In this document: positions 1 to 6,090 of the stretch, piece after piece | Position numbering within the stretch: the stretch's first letter is position 1 | Layout of the letters: every line of letters starts with the position of its first letter | From: a virus | Length of the DNA: 35,083 bases | Strand: one strand, 5' to 3' | Virus record (IMG/VR): IMGVR_UViG_3300020477_000075 | Span: 1 to 35,083 of that record | Made by a program: the position numbers and the translations under genes | The notes under the pieces: model-generated | What the model was told of the DNA's origin: nothing | Databases searched by the model: none | Seen by the model: only the letters and a program-made list of their open reading frames with translations

Positions 1-33
1 CATACAAGTTAATCAATCGAAAGGATTTACACT

Positions 34-177
34 ATGGAATTTGTCTGGTACAACGAAAACTATCCTACCCTCGTAATCACTGAATCGGGATGGACTCCCG
101 AACAACTCCAACACGCAGCGGAGGAGCATTGTTGCTCCGTCCATTACGTTCCCACTGGAAAGTGGTATTTATCTTGA
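34..177 (+). CDS. Small hypothetical protein (47 aa)
   Basis: Not recognised. ATG start preceded by a GAAAGGA ribosome-binding site about 9 nt upstream, the same type used by many genes here. The product begins MEFVWYNENYPTLVI and contains a Cys-Cys pair near the C-terminus (EEHCCSVHYV). It has no signal peptide or membrane segment. It ends just before a promoter at 197-224, so it closes a transcription unit that starts left of the window. Confidence 0.6.
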   Translation: MEFVWYNENYPTLVITESGWTPEQLQHAAEEHCCSVHYVPTGKWYLS

Positions 178-196
178 TTTTTTCTCAAGTTTACTC

Positions 197-224
197 TTGA
201 CATTGCCGATAATTATAGTATACT
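197..224 (+). promoter_or_regulatory. sigma70-type promoter with CGATA spacer
   Basis: TTGACA (197-202), 16-nt spacer containing GCCGATAATTATAG, then TATACT (219-224). It would transcribe the gene starting at 291 with a leader of about 60 nt. Confidence 0.75.
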
Positions 225-290
225 TAAGACATAACAAGGGCAACATTCAACTGGGGTAACCGACAGCACCCTAACACGAAAGGTAATAAA

Positions 291-449
291 GTGAAAGACA
301 TAAAAGACATAAAAGAGATTAAGCGAGAGCTATGGGAAGTTATCTTCAAGGCTCAAGCACTAGGTGCATCAAAGGCTGTGAAGTATGCCATTATTGACGC
401 CATGATTGTCATAGACAAAGAAGCAAAAAAAACTGAAGTTTGCTCTTGA
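291..449 (+). CDS. Small charged helical hypothetical protein (52 aa)
   Basis: Not recognised. GTG start 8 nt after an ACGAAAGG ribosome-binding site. The N-terminus repeats a Lys-Asp-Ile unit (VKDIKDIKEIKREL), giving an amphipathic charged helix, followed by an Ala/Val-rich second half. The stop codon overlaps the TTGACA of the next promoter (446-451), a compact arrangement that argues the frame is real. Confidence 0.55.
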   Translation: MKDIKDIKEIKRELWEVIFKAQALGASKAVKYAIIDAMIVIDKEAKKTEVCS

Positions 450-474
450 CAACCGGCGCAATTTATGGTATAAT
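446..474 (+). promoter_or_regulatory. sigma70-type promoter
   Basis: TTGACA (446-451), 17-nt spacer, TATAAT (469-474). The spacer has CCGGCGCA rather than the CGATA core seen in most promoters of this window. It lies 24 nt before the ATG at 498. Confidence 0.75.
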
Positions 475-497
475 ATATACATAACGAAAGGGAAATT

Positions 498-740
498 ATG
501 AAAGACAAAACTTGGACTTATAAGAATCACGATTGTAGGATTGAATTCCACGTTGAGCCTGACGTGTGTAAGGCTTGGCATACGGTTACAAAGCCAAACG
601 GCGAAACCGTGTTTGCTGACATCTCACCCTACGACACCACGAAGGGTACAGTCAACCACTGGATTGACGCTGGCTACCCTAGCCGTATTGGTGCTGGGCC
701 TCTTCGGTACGAAGATTTGAAAAACTTCAAAAAAAACTAA
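498..740 (+). CDS. Hypothetical protein (80 aa)
   Basis: Not recognised. ATG start behind an ACGAAAGGGAAATT ribosome-binding site and its own promoter. A soluble mixed alpha/beta composition with several aromatic residues; the C-terminus (YEDLKNFKKN) is basic. The stop is 10 nt before the TTGACA at 750. Nothing in the sequence suggests an enzymatic motif. Confidence 0.65.
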   Translation: MKDKTWTYKNHDCRIEFHVEPDVCKAWHTVTKPNGETVFADISPYDTTKGTVNHWIDAGYPSRIGAGPLRYEDLKNFKKN

Positions 741-749
741 AGAAACCAC

Positions 750-777
750 TTGACAACGCCGATAATTATAGTATAAT
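750..777 (+). promoter_or_regulatory. sigma70-type promoter with CGATA spacer
   Basis: TTGACA (750-755), 16-nt spacer with GCCGATAATTATAG, TATAAT (772-777). A leader of about 115 nt follows, with a CCCC-GACCACT-GGGG hairpin, before the ATG at 899. Confidence 0.85.
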
Positions 778-898
778 AAAGACATACGAGTGACAGGCAC
801 CCCGACCACTGGGGACGACTCAAAACGGGAACTGGAGCCAACCGGCTAGGGTTAAGAGCCACTGCATCCCACTTTTTTACTCTACGAAAGGTTTTACT

Positions 899-1111
899 AT
901 GAGCAACGACAACATCCAACGCAGCAAGCCGTTTATGGACGACTACCTTCCAGAGGTGGATGAGCCTACGGTGGACGACATCATGGAAGACGACGGCCAA
1001 CCGTCTGAGTATGATGAGTGGCAGGATTTTTACGGCGGTGATGATTGGGATCACGGCCAATACGATCACGCTGAATACGAGTGGGATTGTGACCTATATA
1101 ACGAATTTTGA
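899..1111 (+). CDS. Highly acidic small protein (70 aa)
   Basis: Not recognised as a family. About a third of residues are Asp or Glu, with many aromatics in the C-terminal half (EWQDFYGGDDWDHG). This composition is shared by phage DNA-mimic and anti-restriction proteins, but that is only a compositional analogy. ATG start 9 nt after ACGAAAGG. The gene sits between a strong promoter with a long leader and the structured non-coding region that starts at 1112, and is probably co-transcribed with it. Confidence 0.65.
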   Translation: MSNDNIQRSKPFMDDYLPEVDEPTVDDIMEDDGQPSEYDEWQDFYGGDDWDHGQYDHAEYEWDCDLYNEF

Positions 1112-1605
1112 TACAAGTGCGTGATAGCCAGATAAGGAAACCTCTGCGGCTTGGACATGTCAGTCCGCAAGTTAATTCGCTTTTCCGGCATCACAACCTG
1201 CTCACGACACTGGCGTGGGCTTCACTGTCCGAGGCATCGGGTCGCAGTGAATGAGAGCGTGGTTGATCGCCACACTCACCAGTGCAATACAACGCCGCTC
1301 CCCTTTAGTAAAGTGAAAGCCTAACGTCTGCTACTGGGGTATAAACGCGGCACAATACAATGGCTTGGCGTAGTGCGCCGGTTGATAAGCCACTGAACTG
1401 ATAGATAGGACACGAAACCGAGGATGCCCCGAGGGGCGGTTAACCAAATCGGTGGATACGATGGGACAGCTTAGTCCCTCCAGTTCAGTGCAATCGGTAG
1501 GGGTGCAAATCCCCTGCAAGTCGCCACACAATTATCCCGCGCTTGATGCGCGGTTCACCAGCAGCCTCGCCGGTTTCCTTTCGTGCCGGTTTGAGGCTGC
1601 TATAT
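1112..1605 (+). ncRNA. Candidate large structured RNA with tRNA-like 3' domain
   Basis: No open frame is convincing over about 490 nt, but self-complementary segments follow one another. GTGAT/ATCAC with GCC/GGC and AGGAAA/TTTTCC (1121-1194). A junction of TTCACTG/CAGTGAA (1221-1251) and GTGG/CCAC inside ACTGG/CCAGT (1209-1283). GCCGC/GCGGC with CCCC/GGGG (1294-1351). A perfect 10-bp helix CACTGAACTG/CAGTTCAGTG (1391-1490) enclosing GGGAC/GTCCC. Then a T-arm-like hairpin AGGGG-TGCAAAT-CCCCT (1499-1515), GCAAGTC, a discriminator-like G and CCA (1524-1526). GGCTTG (1362-1367) can pair with CAAGTC (1517-1522) as an acceptor stem. A terminator hairpin closes the region. RNA class not recognised. 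Confidence 0.5.
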
Positions 1606-1608
1606 TTT
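1561..1608 (+). terminator. Hairpin terminator after structured RNA
   Basis: GCAGCCTC (1561-1568) pairs with GAGGCTGC (1593-1600), with inner CCGG/CCGG pairing and a T-rich tail. It contains GCCGGTTTCCTTT, a 3'-end sequence seen again near 3112, 6520 and 9316. Confidence 0.7.
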
Positions 1609-1636
1609 TGGCACAAAAATCGCGGGGCGTTTTTTT
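1608..1636 (+). repeat. Boundary repeat copy A (A5/T7-flanked hairpin)
   Basis: TTGGCACAAAAATCGC followed by GGGGCG and a T7 run. AAAAA-T-CGC / GCG-T-TTTTT can form a short hairpin on either strand. Related copies lie at 3130, 4777, 7662 and 9609, all at ends of transcription units. Confidence 0.7.
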
Positions 1637-1648
1637 ATTTTTTTGCCC

Positions 1649-1677
1649 TTGACATCGGCGGGGATATGTGCTATAAT
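1649..1677 (+). promoter_or_regulatory. sigma70-type promoter
   Basis: TTGACA (1649-1654), 17-nt spacer (TCGGCGGGGATATGTGC), TATAAT (1672-1677). No ORF follows before a second promoter at 1770, so its first product is a leader or RNA of about 90 nt containing AGCCAGCG at 1722. Confidence 0.75.
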
Positions 1678-1769
1678 GATCTGTCCCCCTCAATCCTATC
1701 GGGTTAAATGCTCCAATGTATAGCCAGCGGAAAGTCAGTAAAAATGCGAAAAAAAGTTTAAGTTGCCCC

Positions 1770-1797
1770 TTGACATATGCCGATAATATATTATAAT
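1770..1797 (+). promoter_or_regulatory. sigma70-type promoter with CGATA spacer
   Basis: TTGACA (1770-1775), 16-nt spacer TATGCCGATAATATAT, TATAAT (1792-1797), 31 nt before the GP88-like gene at 1829. Confidence 0.85.
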
Positions 1798-1828
1798 AGA
1801 GGAAACAATCACGCGAAAGGAAAGCACA

Positions 1829-2611
1829 ATGTTGAAGTTCTCAAAAGCCAATGCCAAAACTGAAGCCCTGAAGCAAGTCGAGGAGCTGAAGCCGTATCTT
1901 GCAGACAAGCGGAAAATCTATTCTCTTGACCTGCTGAGCGGTTATAGTTGTCCGTTTGCTGAGAAGTGTCTTTCTAAGGCAACAGTTGACAAGGCAACCG
2001 GCAAGCGGAAAATCAAAGACGGAAAGAAAACAGAATTCCGTTGTTTCTCTGCTAGCCAAGAAGTGCAGTATACCAACGTATACAATTCACGCAAACACAA
2101 TTTTGATATGTTGCGTGGATCGTCACAGTTGGAAATGAATCGTATGTTATATGATGCACTTCCATCGGATGCGGGTATCGTGAGAATCCACGTTGCAGGC
2201 GATTTCTTTAGTCGTGATTATATGTTAGCATGGATGACGTTGGCGGAACTCAATCCCAACACGTTATTCTATGCTTACACTAAGTCACTGAAGTATTGGC
2301 TTGAGTTGGAGGATTACTATTGTAGCATTGATAATTTTGTTCTTACTGCTAGCTATGGCGGAAGAAATGACGAATTAATCGAATCCCAGAATCTACGATT
2401 CGCACAGGTTGTGTTCAGTGAAGCGGAAGCGAATAAACTCGGATTAGAAATTGACCACGATGACAGCCATGCGGCACGTCCATCATTAAAGAATCAGAGT
2501 TTTGCCCTACTGCTACACGGAACGCAACCAAAGGGAACCGATGCAGCGACGGCACTGAAAGCCCTGAAAGGCGTCGGATCTTACAGTAGAAAAAAGTTGA
2601 CAACTGTATAA
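1829..2611 (+). CDS. GP88-like phage protein (260 aa)
   Basis: Resembles the phage 'gene product 88' family (named from mycobacteriophage gp88), whose biochemical role is unknown. Hallmarks visible: a Cys cluster in the N-terminal third (SCPFAEKC about residues 40-47, RCFSAS about 71), consistent with a metal site, then RIHVAGDFFS and FYAYTKSLKYW in the middle, and an H-D/E-rich stretch later (IDHDDSHAA). No signal peptide or membrane segment. ATG start after ACGCGAAAGGAAAG. Its last codons contain the -35 element of the promoter for the next gene. Family assignment comes from remembered motif order, not from a search. Confidence 0.7.
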   Translation: MLKFSKANAKTEALKQVEELKPYLADKRKIYSLDLLSGYSCPFAEKCLSKATVDKATGKRKIKDGKKTEFRCFSASQEVQYTNVYNSRKHNFDMLRGSSQLEMNRMLYDALPSDAGIVRIHVAGDFFSRDYMLAWMTLAELNPNTLFYAYTKSLKYWLELEDYYCSIDNFVLTASYGGRNDELIESQNLRFAQVVFSEAEANKLGLEIDHDDSHAARPSLKNQSFALLLHGTQPKGTDAATALKALKGVGSYSRKKLTTV

Positions 2612-2624
2612 AGTATGATATAAT
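2597..2624 (+). promoter_or_regulatory. sigma70-type promoter inside gene end
   Basis: TTGACA (2597-2602), 16-nt spacer, TATAAT (2619-2624). The -35 lies in the final codons of the upstream gene. No CGATA core. Confidence 0.75.
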
Positions 2625-2661
2625 AAAGTTGTACTAAACAATATTACGAAAGGAAAGAATT

Positions 2662-2967
2662 ATGACACTTCCAAGAATTAACATTGATACCATATTAGCA
2701 ACACTCGACAAGGCTGTACAATCGAGGCCTGATGAGTTTGCAATGACTACCATGCTTGACGGTATGACTGAACAGCCGGAACTGACTATGGCCATTCACG
2801 AGGTTATTAATAAATATGTTGAACCGCTGATTGAGCATGACGAAGACATTAACGCACAAGCGGCGGCGTCGATGTTGATTGAGCTATCCGCGTGTGTATA
2901 CGGTATCACAATGAAAGCCATGAAAGCCCAAGCCGATGCCGAAGAAATGAACGAGGCTTGGGGATAA
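2662..2967 (+). CDS. Hypothetical helical protein (101 aa)
   Basis: Not recognised. Mostly helical, Ala/Met/Glu-rich, acidic C-terminus (KAQADAEEMNEAWG). ATG after ACGAAAGGAAAG with a dedicated promoter. It is followed by 220 nt with no gene that contains CCGGTTGACC...GGGTCGCCGG pairing and the boundary repeat at 3130. Confidence 0.65.
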   Translation: MTLPRINIDTILATLDKAVQSRPDEFAMTTMLDGMTEQPELTMAIHEVINKYVEPLIEHDEDINAQAAASMLIELSACVYGITMKAMKAQADAEEMNEAWG

Positions 2968-3186
2968 GAATTCCTTTCGAGAGAATGCCGGTTGACCTTT
3001 GTGTTGGTTGCCTGCCTGTCGTCTTACGCTAACAACGGTAACTGTAAGATGAGAAGAGGGCGGCGGGATAACAGGACTCAAATAGATCTCTCATCGCCAA
3101 CATGAGGGTCGCCGGTTTCTTTAAATTTCAAAAAACGGCCCGCAATTTTTATGCCAAAGAAAATTCTGGAATTGTCTCAAGTCTAC
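2968..3186 (+). other. Non-coding 3' region with paired CCGG arms
   Basis: No convincing ORF. CCGGTTGACC near 2989 can pair with GGGTCGCCGG near 3107, closing a ~130-nt structure that ends in GCCGGTTTCTTT. The boundary repeat (3130-3158) follows. Probably a structured 3' UTR with a terminator. Confidence 0.4.
3130..3158 (-). repeat. Boundary repeat copy B
   Basis: AAAAAACGGCCCGCAATTTT continuing TATGCCAAA, the reverse complement of copy A with a few changes. It lies between the end of the 2662 gene unit and the promoter at 3187. Confidence 0.7.
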
Positions 3187-3214
3187 TTGACATATAGCCG
3201 ATATATACTATAAT
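3187..3214 (+). promoter_or_regulatory. sigma70-type promoter with CGATA spacer
   Basis: TTGACA (3187-3192), 16-nt spacer TATAGCCGATATATAC, TATAAT (3209-3214). Nothing codes for protein before the next promoter at 3408, so it should make a small RNA. Confidence 0.85.
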
Positions 3215-3220
3215 GGAGTA

Positions 3221-3320
3221 GTGACAACACCCCAGTTAAAGCCTTCGTAGCCCAGACGGGACAGCATCGGTAAGACGGTGTAGGGTACAGATGGACAGGC
3301 TTGCCATCGTGTTGTCTTCC
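3221..3320 (+). ncRNA. Candidate promoter-driven small structured RNA
   Basis: Starts a few nt after the promoter at 3187-3214. GACAACAC (3223-3230) is perfectly complementary to GTGTTGTC (3309-3316), and AAGCCT (3239-3244) to AGGCTT (3297-3302), with a further CATCG/CGGTG hairpin inside. No ORF or ribosome-binding site. The end is uncertain, as no clear T-run follows before the A-rich block at 3371-3400. RNA class unknown. Confidence 0.5.
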
Positions 3321-3407
3321 CTAAACTAAAAGAGTCAAGCGGCGATGTGGAAGTCAGCGAAAACTCACCGCCAGCGAAAAAAAGCAAAAAAAAGATTAAA
3401 GAATGAC

Positions 3408-3435
3408 TTGACAAACAGCCGATATATGTTATAAT
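3408..3435 (+). promoter_or_regulatory. sigma70-type promoter with CGATA spacer
   Basis: TTGACA (3408-3413), 16-nt spacer AACAGCCGATATATGT, TATAAT (3430-3435). Preceded by GCCAGCGAAAA (3370-3380) and an A-rich tract. Confidence 0.85.
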
Positions 3436-3471
3436 AGAAGAGTAACAAAGGACAACGTAAGGAGAAAAGAA

Positions 3472-3879
3472 ATGGGATTAGACCAATACGGGATGGCACG
3501 CAAAGGCCAGCCACAGAAAGATGAAGAAGGTTATATCTTCTATGAAGATGAGATGGAGCTAGCCTACTGGCGTAAGCATCCAAACCTGCAAGGGTGGATG
3601 GAAAACCTTTGGTATGAGAAGGGTTGTCCTAACGGTAATCCTGAAACCACTGACACTGGCTTTGGCAGTGACTTCAACTGTGTTGACTTAGAGTTGACAC
3701 TGAGTGACTTGGACTGTCTTGAACAGAGTCTTGACGAGGAAGCACTACCGGAAACAGCAGGTTTCTTCTTTGGTACTGACTCTAGTATCCACTACGCCGA
3801 GCAAGACCGTGAATTTATCGTTCAGGCTCGCGCCGCAATCAAGCAAGGATATACTGTTATATATTCTAGTTGGTGGTAA
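3472..3879 (+). CDS. Conserved phage hypothetical protein (135 aa)
   Basis: The layout matches a small protein common in large phages: N-terminal MGLDQYG, ELAYWRKHPNLQGWMENLW (about 24-42), a Cys in FNCVDLELTLSDLD, GFFFGTD, and a C-terminal YSSWW. I know of no experimentally shown function. Soluble, no signal peptide. ATG behind AAGGAGAAAAGAA, with its own promoter 37 nt upstream. The family is often mis-annotated, so no enzyme name is given. Confidence 0.75.
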   Translation: MGLDQYGMARKGQPQKDEEGYIFYEDEMELAYWRKHPNLQGWMENLWYEKGCPNGNPETTDTGFGSDFNCVDLELTLSDLDCLEQSLDEEALPETAGFFFGTDSSIHYAEQDREFIVQARAAIKQGYTVIYSSWW

Positions 3880-3897
3880 AAAAGTTAAAGAAACCGG

Positions 3898-3925
3898 TTG
3901 ACAATGCCGATAATTATTGTATAAT
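3898..3925 (+). promoter_or_regulatory. sigma70-type promoter with CGATA spacer
   Basis: TTGACA (3898-3903), 16-nt spacer ATGCCGATAATTATTG, TATAAT (3920-3925). Heads the three-gene unit 3971-4584. Confidence 0.85.
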
Positions 3926-3970
3926 GAATGCTGTAGCACAGTAACACTACTTTTTTGAAAGGGAGAGAAA

Positions 3971-4228
3971 ATGAAAGTTTCTCAACAAATCGAAGCTGGC
4001 AACCTGACCGCTTCATACGTTTCCAGTTGGTCTGAGAAGATTGAACTATACTTTGGTGATGACAAGGTGGAGTTCAGCTACGACGAGCAGCAGCTACGGA
4101 GCTTGACCAAACGTCTGAATGAGCGAATTGCTCAGTATGACAGCGAGAGAGCTGAGGAGTTGGCTAAAGAGATCGCTGAAGCCAAAGCGAAAGAAGAAGC
4201 ATTTTCAGAGGAGATTGCTGATGAGTAA
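3971..4228 (+). CDS. Hypothetical protein with charged C-terminal helix (85 aa)
   Basis: Not recognised. N-terminal half is beta-like (SQQIEAGNLTASYVSSW), C-terminal half is a long Glu/Lys/Ala helix (about residues 50-85) likely to form a coiled coil. ATG follows GAAAGGGAGAGAAA. The final GATGAGTAA contains the ATG of the next gene, indicating translational coupling. Confidence 0.65.
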   Translation: MKVSQQIEAGNLTASYVSSWSEKIELYFGDDKVEFSYDEQQLRSLTKRLNERIAQYDSERAEELAKEIAEAKAKEEAFSEEIADE

Positions 4229-4376
4229 TCAGAAGCCACTTGTTAGTGTTGGCACTGAGTTGCCGCAGGGTACTGTTGTATCCATCAATCATGATAGTGT
4301 CACGGTTGAAAAGAATGGTAAGAAGTCTACGTTGGACTTCGCACAAGTTGAACTGTCTTTCAAAGGAGACAAATAA
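4221..4376 (+). CDS. Small hypothetical protein (51 aa)
   Basis: Not recognised. Begins MSNQKPLVSVGTELPQG and is largely beta in character, with VVSINHDSVTVEKNGKK suggesting a small barrel. The ATG overlaps the end of the upstream frame by 8 nt, with AGAGGAG as ribosome-binding site inside that gene. A longer same-frame reading from 4119 is rejected because it overlaps the upstream gene heavily. Confidence 0.6.
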   Translation: MSNQKPLVSVGTELPQGTVVSINHDSVTVEKNGKKSTLDFAQVELSFKGDK

Positions 4377-4377
4377 T

Positions 4378-4584
4378 ATGTTTAATAATGTAAACATCGT
4401 CAAGGGCGATACACTCGCCTGCAAATACCCAAAGCATGGTCGTCGCAACATCTTGAAGCGACACGAGGGAGTTGTCGAGAATCTCGGCGTTAGCAAGAAT
4501 GGTCTGTATGCGACTATTCGCAGCGAGGACAACACTGTCCGCACACTCTCGTTTTCAAAGATGATTGACCCGCAGAAAGTCTAA
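4378..4584 (+). CDS. Small hypothetical protein (68 aa)
   Basis: Not recognised. Starts MFNNVNIVKGDTLACKYPKH 1 nt after the upstream stop, with AAAGGAG (4362-4368) as ribosome-binding site. Basic, beta-rich (VVENLGVSKNGLYATIRSED), similar in style to its neighbour at 4221, so the pair may be distant relatives; this is an impression only. Last gene of the unit. Confidence 0.65.
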   Translation: MFNNVNIVKGDTLACKYPKHGRRNILKRHEGVVENLGVSKNGLYATIRSEDNTVRTLSFSKMIDPQKV

Positions 4585-4622
4585 TCTTTGTTGTGTCCCT
4601 GAAAGGGGTGTTTACTTGTGCG

Positions 4623-4651
4623 GGGGAGTCCAGCATTACGCTGGGCTTCCC
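4623..4651 (+). terminator. Hairpin after 4378 gene
   Basis: GGGGAGTCCAGC and GCTGGGCTTCCC form an almost perfect hairpin around ATTAC. The T-run afterwards is weak (TTCACTCGTTTTC), so it may be a processing or stabilising structure instead of a terminator. The surrounding 4585-4700 has no gene. Confidence 0.5.
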
Positions 4652-4700
4652 TTCACTCGTTTTCATTTCGTATATATGTTAGGGTGTAGTATGTTTTACT

Positions 4701-4774
<74 letters not shown>

Positions 4775-4776
4775 CT

Positions 4777-4805
4777 TTGGCACGAAAAATGCGTAGGCGT
4801 TTTTT
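4777..4805 (+). repeat. Boundary repeat copy E (degenerate)
   Basis: TTGGCACGAAAAATGCG then TAGGCG and a T6 run, matching copy A with substitutions. It follows tRNA-Asp directly and is probably its terminator. Confidence 0.6.
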
Positions 4806-4818
4806 GACGCAAACCCTT

Positions 4819-4871
4819 CCCGGCCAAGGGGTTACATCCCGGCCACCCCAGGTCTTAGCCAATCTTCCCGG
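4819..4871 (+). repeat. CCCGG array, minor cluster
   Basis: CCCGG at 4819, 4838 and 4867, followed by AGCCAGCGAAAA at 4891. The same order of elements occurs at 9748-9950. Confidence 0.5.
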
Positions 4872-4936
4872 ATCTAAGACACCATAAGATAGCCAGCGAA
4901 AAGATTGGAAAATTCTGAGGAAAAGGCTAAAGACTA

Positions 4937-4964
4937 TTGACATATAATGACGATATAGTATAAT
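4937..4964 (+). promoter_or_regulatory. sigma70-type promoter with CGATA spacer
   Basis: TTGACA (4937-4942), 16-nt spacer TATAATGACGATATAG, TATAAT (4959-4964). Here CGATA sits 4 nt nearer the -10 than in most copies. Confidence 0.8.
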
Positions 4965-5016
4965 AGAGACATAAGAAACGATTTCTATTTCACAGGTAAG
5001 CACAAGGAGAGACGAG

Positions 5017-5256
5017 ATGCGTTACACGAAGACGGTTGACCTTTGGGACGGCAACACGGCACATATGGTTCGTACTGGTCAGTTGAAGTTGCAGGCCGGT
5101 CAGTGGGTTAAGTGCGGGCAAGAGAAGCCTTCACGTTTCGTCAAGATTGAGGATAGCGGCGTAATCGTTGCGGCTCACCCTCAAGATGGAAGTACGCACA
5201 AAAGATTTAAAACTTTGTGCAAAATCTACTTGAAATCTGTTGGAGATGTGGTATAA
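5017..5256 (+). CDS. Hypothetical protein (79 aa)
   Basis: Not recognised. MRYTKTVDLWDGNTAHM start behind AAGGAGAGACGAG. Beta-rich and basic, with LQAGQWVKCGQ and RFVKIEDSGVIVAAHP suggesting a small SH3-like barrel. Its last 27 nt contain the promoter for the next gene. Confidence 0.65.
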   Translation: MRYTKTVDLWDGNTAHMVRTGQLKLQAGQWVKCGQEKPSRFVKIEDSGVIVAAHPQDGSTHKRFKTLCKIYLKSVGDVV

Positions 5257-5257
5257 T
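5230..5257 (+). promoter_or_regulatory. sigma70-type promoter overlapping gene end
   Basis: TTGAAA (5230-5235), 16-nt spacer, TATAAT (5252-5257). The next gene's ATG is at 5264, 7 nt after the -10, about where transcription should begin. Confidence 0.6.
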
Positions 5258-5263
5258 ATAACC

Positions 5264-5662
5264 ATGATTAACACGGATGACTATAAAGAGCAGGTCACTC
5301 TGGTAGACCCCAGTCGCAAGATTGAGGTCTACCGAAACCTGCATAAGAAGTGTTGGAGCGTTAGGCAAGCCGGTCTTGTCAAGTTCCACTGTAGCGTTGT
5401 CAGTCTAAGGGATTGCGTGTTCGTAGTCCAACCGGCAGGACACGCTAAGGTTATACGAGAGAAGCGTAAGAATGTTCATGCTTTCGTTAGAGGTTATATT
5501 TCAAACAACTGCTCGCCAGCGGTTCTAGATGAAATATATTACAACCCCTACAAAGCAAAGACGTTTGTAGACTTTCAAGGTAACCCAGTTCATCAAGCAG
5601 AGTTTGTTGAACTAGACTTAAAACATGGTGAACCGCCGGTATTGGCGTTGAATCCAGAATAA
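5264..5662 (+). CDS. Conserved phage hypothetical protein (132 aa), possibly leaderless
   Basis: Resembles a small family seen in large phages with the pattern KCWSVRQAGLVKFH, FVVQPAGHAKV and REKRKNVHAFVRG (about residues 29-76). No function known to me. A reading from TTG 5240 extends the frame across the -10 box at 5252-5257, so ATG 5264 is preferred; the mRNA from that promoter would then have almost no 5' leader. Co-transcription from further upstream is an alternative. Confidence 0.7.
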   Translation: MINTDDYKEQVTLVDPSRKIEVYRNLHKKCWSVRQAGLVKFHCSVVSLRDCVFVVQPAGHAKVIREKRKNVHAFVRGYISNNCSPAVLDEIYYNPYKAKTFVDFQGNPVHQAEFVELDLKHGEPPVLALNPE

Positions 5663-5987
5663 TAGGGACTAGCTAGCAATCAAGTGAACTTAGTCCATTG
5701 CTCAGAGGTTGCCGCGTATGCAGGCTTTGGACTGTCCCTAAAATATATGTTAGGTGGGTAGCTCCCATCTGACAGGAAGGTGGCTGAAAGCGAAAGCTAG
5801 TCAGAGGTCGCAAAGGCACACCGCTAACGGAGTATGTCCGAATGGATGAGGCTGTTAGAGGTGGTACAAAGTAGGGAAGCGGGTCAAACCGTAGACATAT
5901 CTGTCCCTGAAACGTTGTGGGTGATACATAAATCCCACCCTTCCACAATACAACCAGTTAGCCTTCTGATATAAAAAGGCACGCTGC
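5663..5987 (+). ncRNA. Candidate structured RNA upstream of tRNA-Ile
   Basis: No credible ORF over 325 nt. TAGGGAC (5663-5669) is complementary to GTCCCTA (5734-5740) and encloses AGCAAT/ATTGCT (5675-5702) and GCC/GGC hairpins. Then GGTGGG/CCCATC (5753-5769), and TTGTGG (5915-5920) with CCACAA (5943-5948) around GGG/CCC. The first domain begins at the stop codon of the upstream gene and the last ends 40 nt before tRNA-Ile. No dedicated promoter seen, so it may be cut from the upstream transcript. RNA class not recognised. Confidence 0.45.
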
Positions 5988-6060
5988 GGGGCTGTAGCTC
6001 AGTGGTAAGAGCGCCGTCCTTATAAGGCGGGTGTCGTGAGTTCGATTCTCACCAGCCCTA
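5988..6060 (+). tRNA. tRNA-Ile (UAU)
   Basis: Acceptor GGGGCTG/CAGCCCT, D-arm GCTC...GAGC, anticodon arm CCGTC-CTTATAA-GGCGG giving TAT, T-arm GTGAG-TTCGATT-CTCAC, discriminator A, no encoded CCA. An UAU anticodon reads AUA directly. AUA is common in the AT-rich genes of the right half of this window, so the tRNA probably compensates for host codon bias. Confidence 0.92.
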
Positions 6061-6090
6061 CTATATATATCAGGATAAGCTAAAGTTTGG

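Noticed and set aside
1362-1526. Ordinary tRNA gene
   Set aside because: The T-arm and CCA fit, but the acceptor has a mismatch, no standard anticodon loop exists and 80 nt are enclosed by the central helix; treated as a tRNA-like domain of a larger RNA instead.
1112-1605. RNase P RNA or group I intron
   Set aside because: The conserved RNase P CR elements and group I P/Q/R/S core sequences are not visible.
1331-1652. Two 66-codon frames within the structured region
   Set aside because: No ribosome-binding site at their starts, composition follows hairpin sequences, and they cross the terminator at 1561-1608.
3704-3901. Second frame inside the conserved protein at 3472-3879
   Set aside because: Overlaps a better-supported gene, lacks a ribosome-binding site, and continues into the next promoter.
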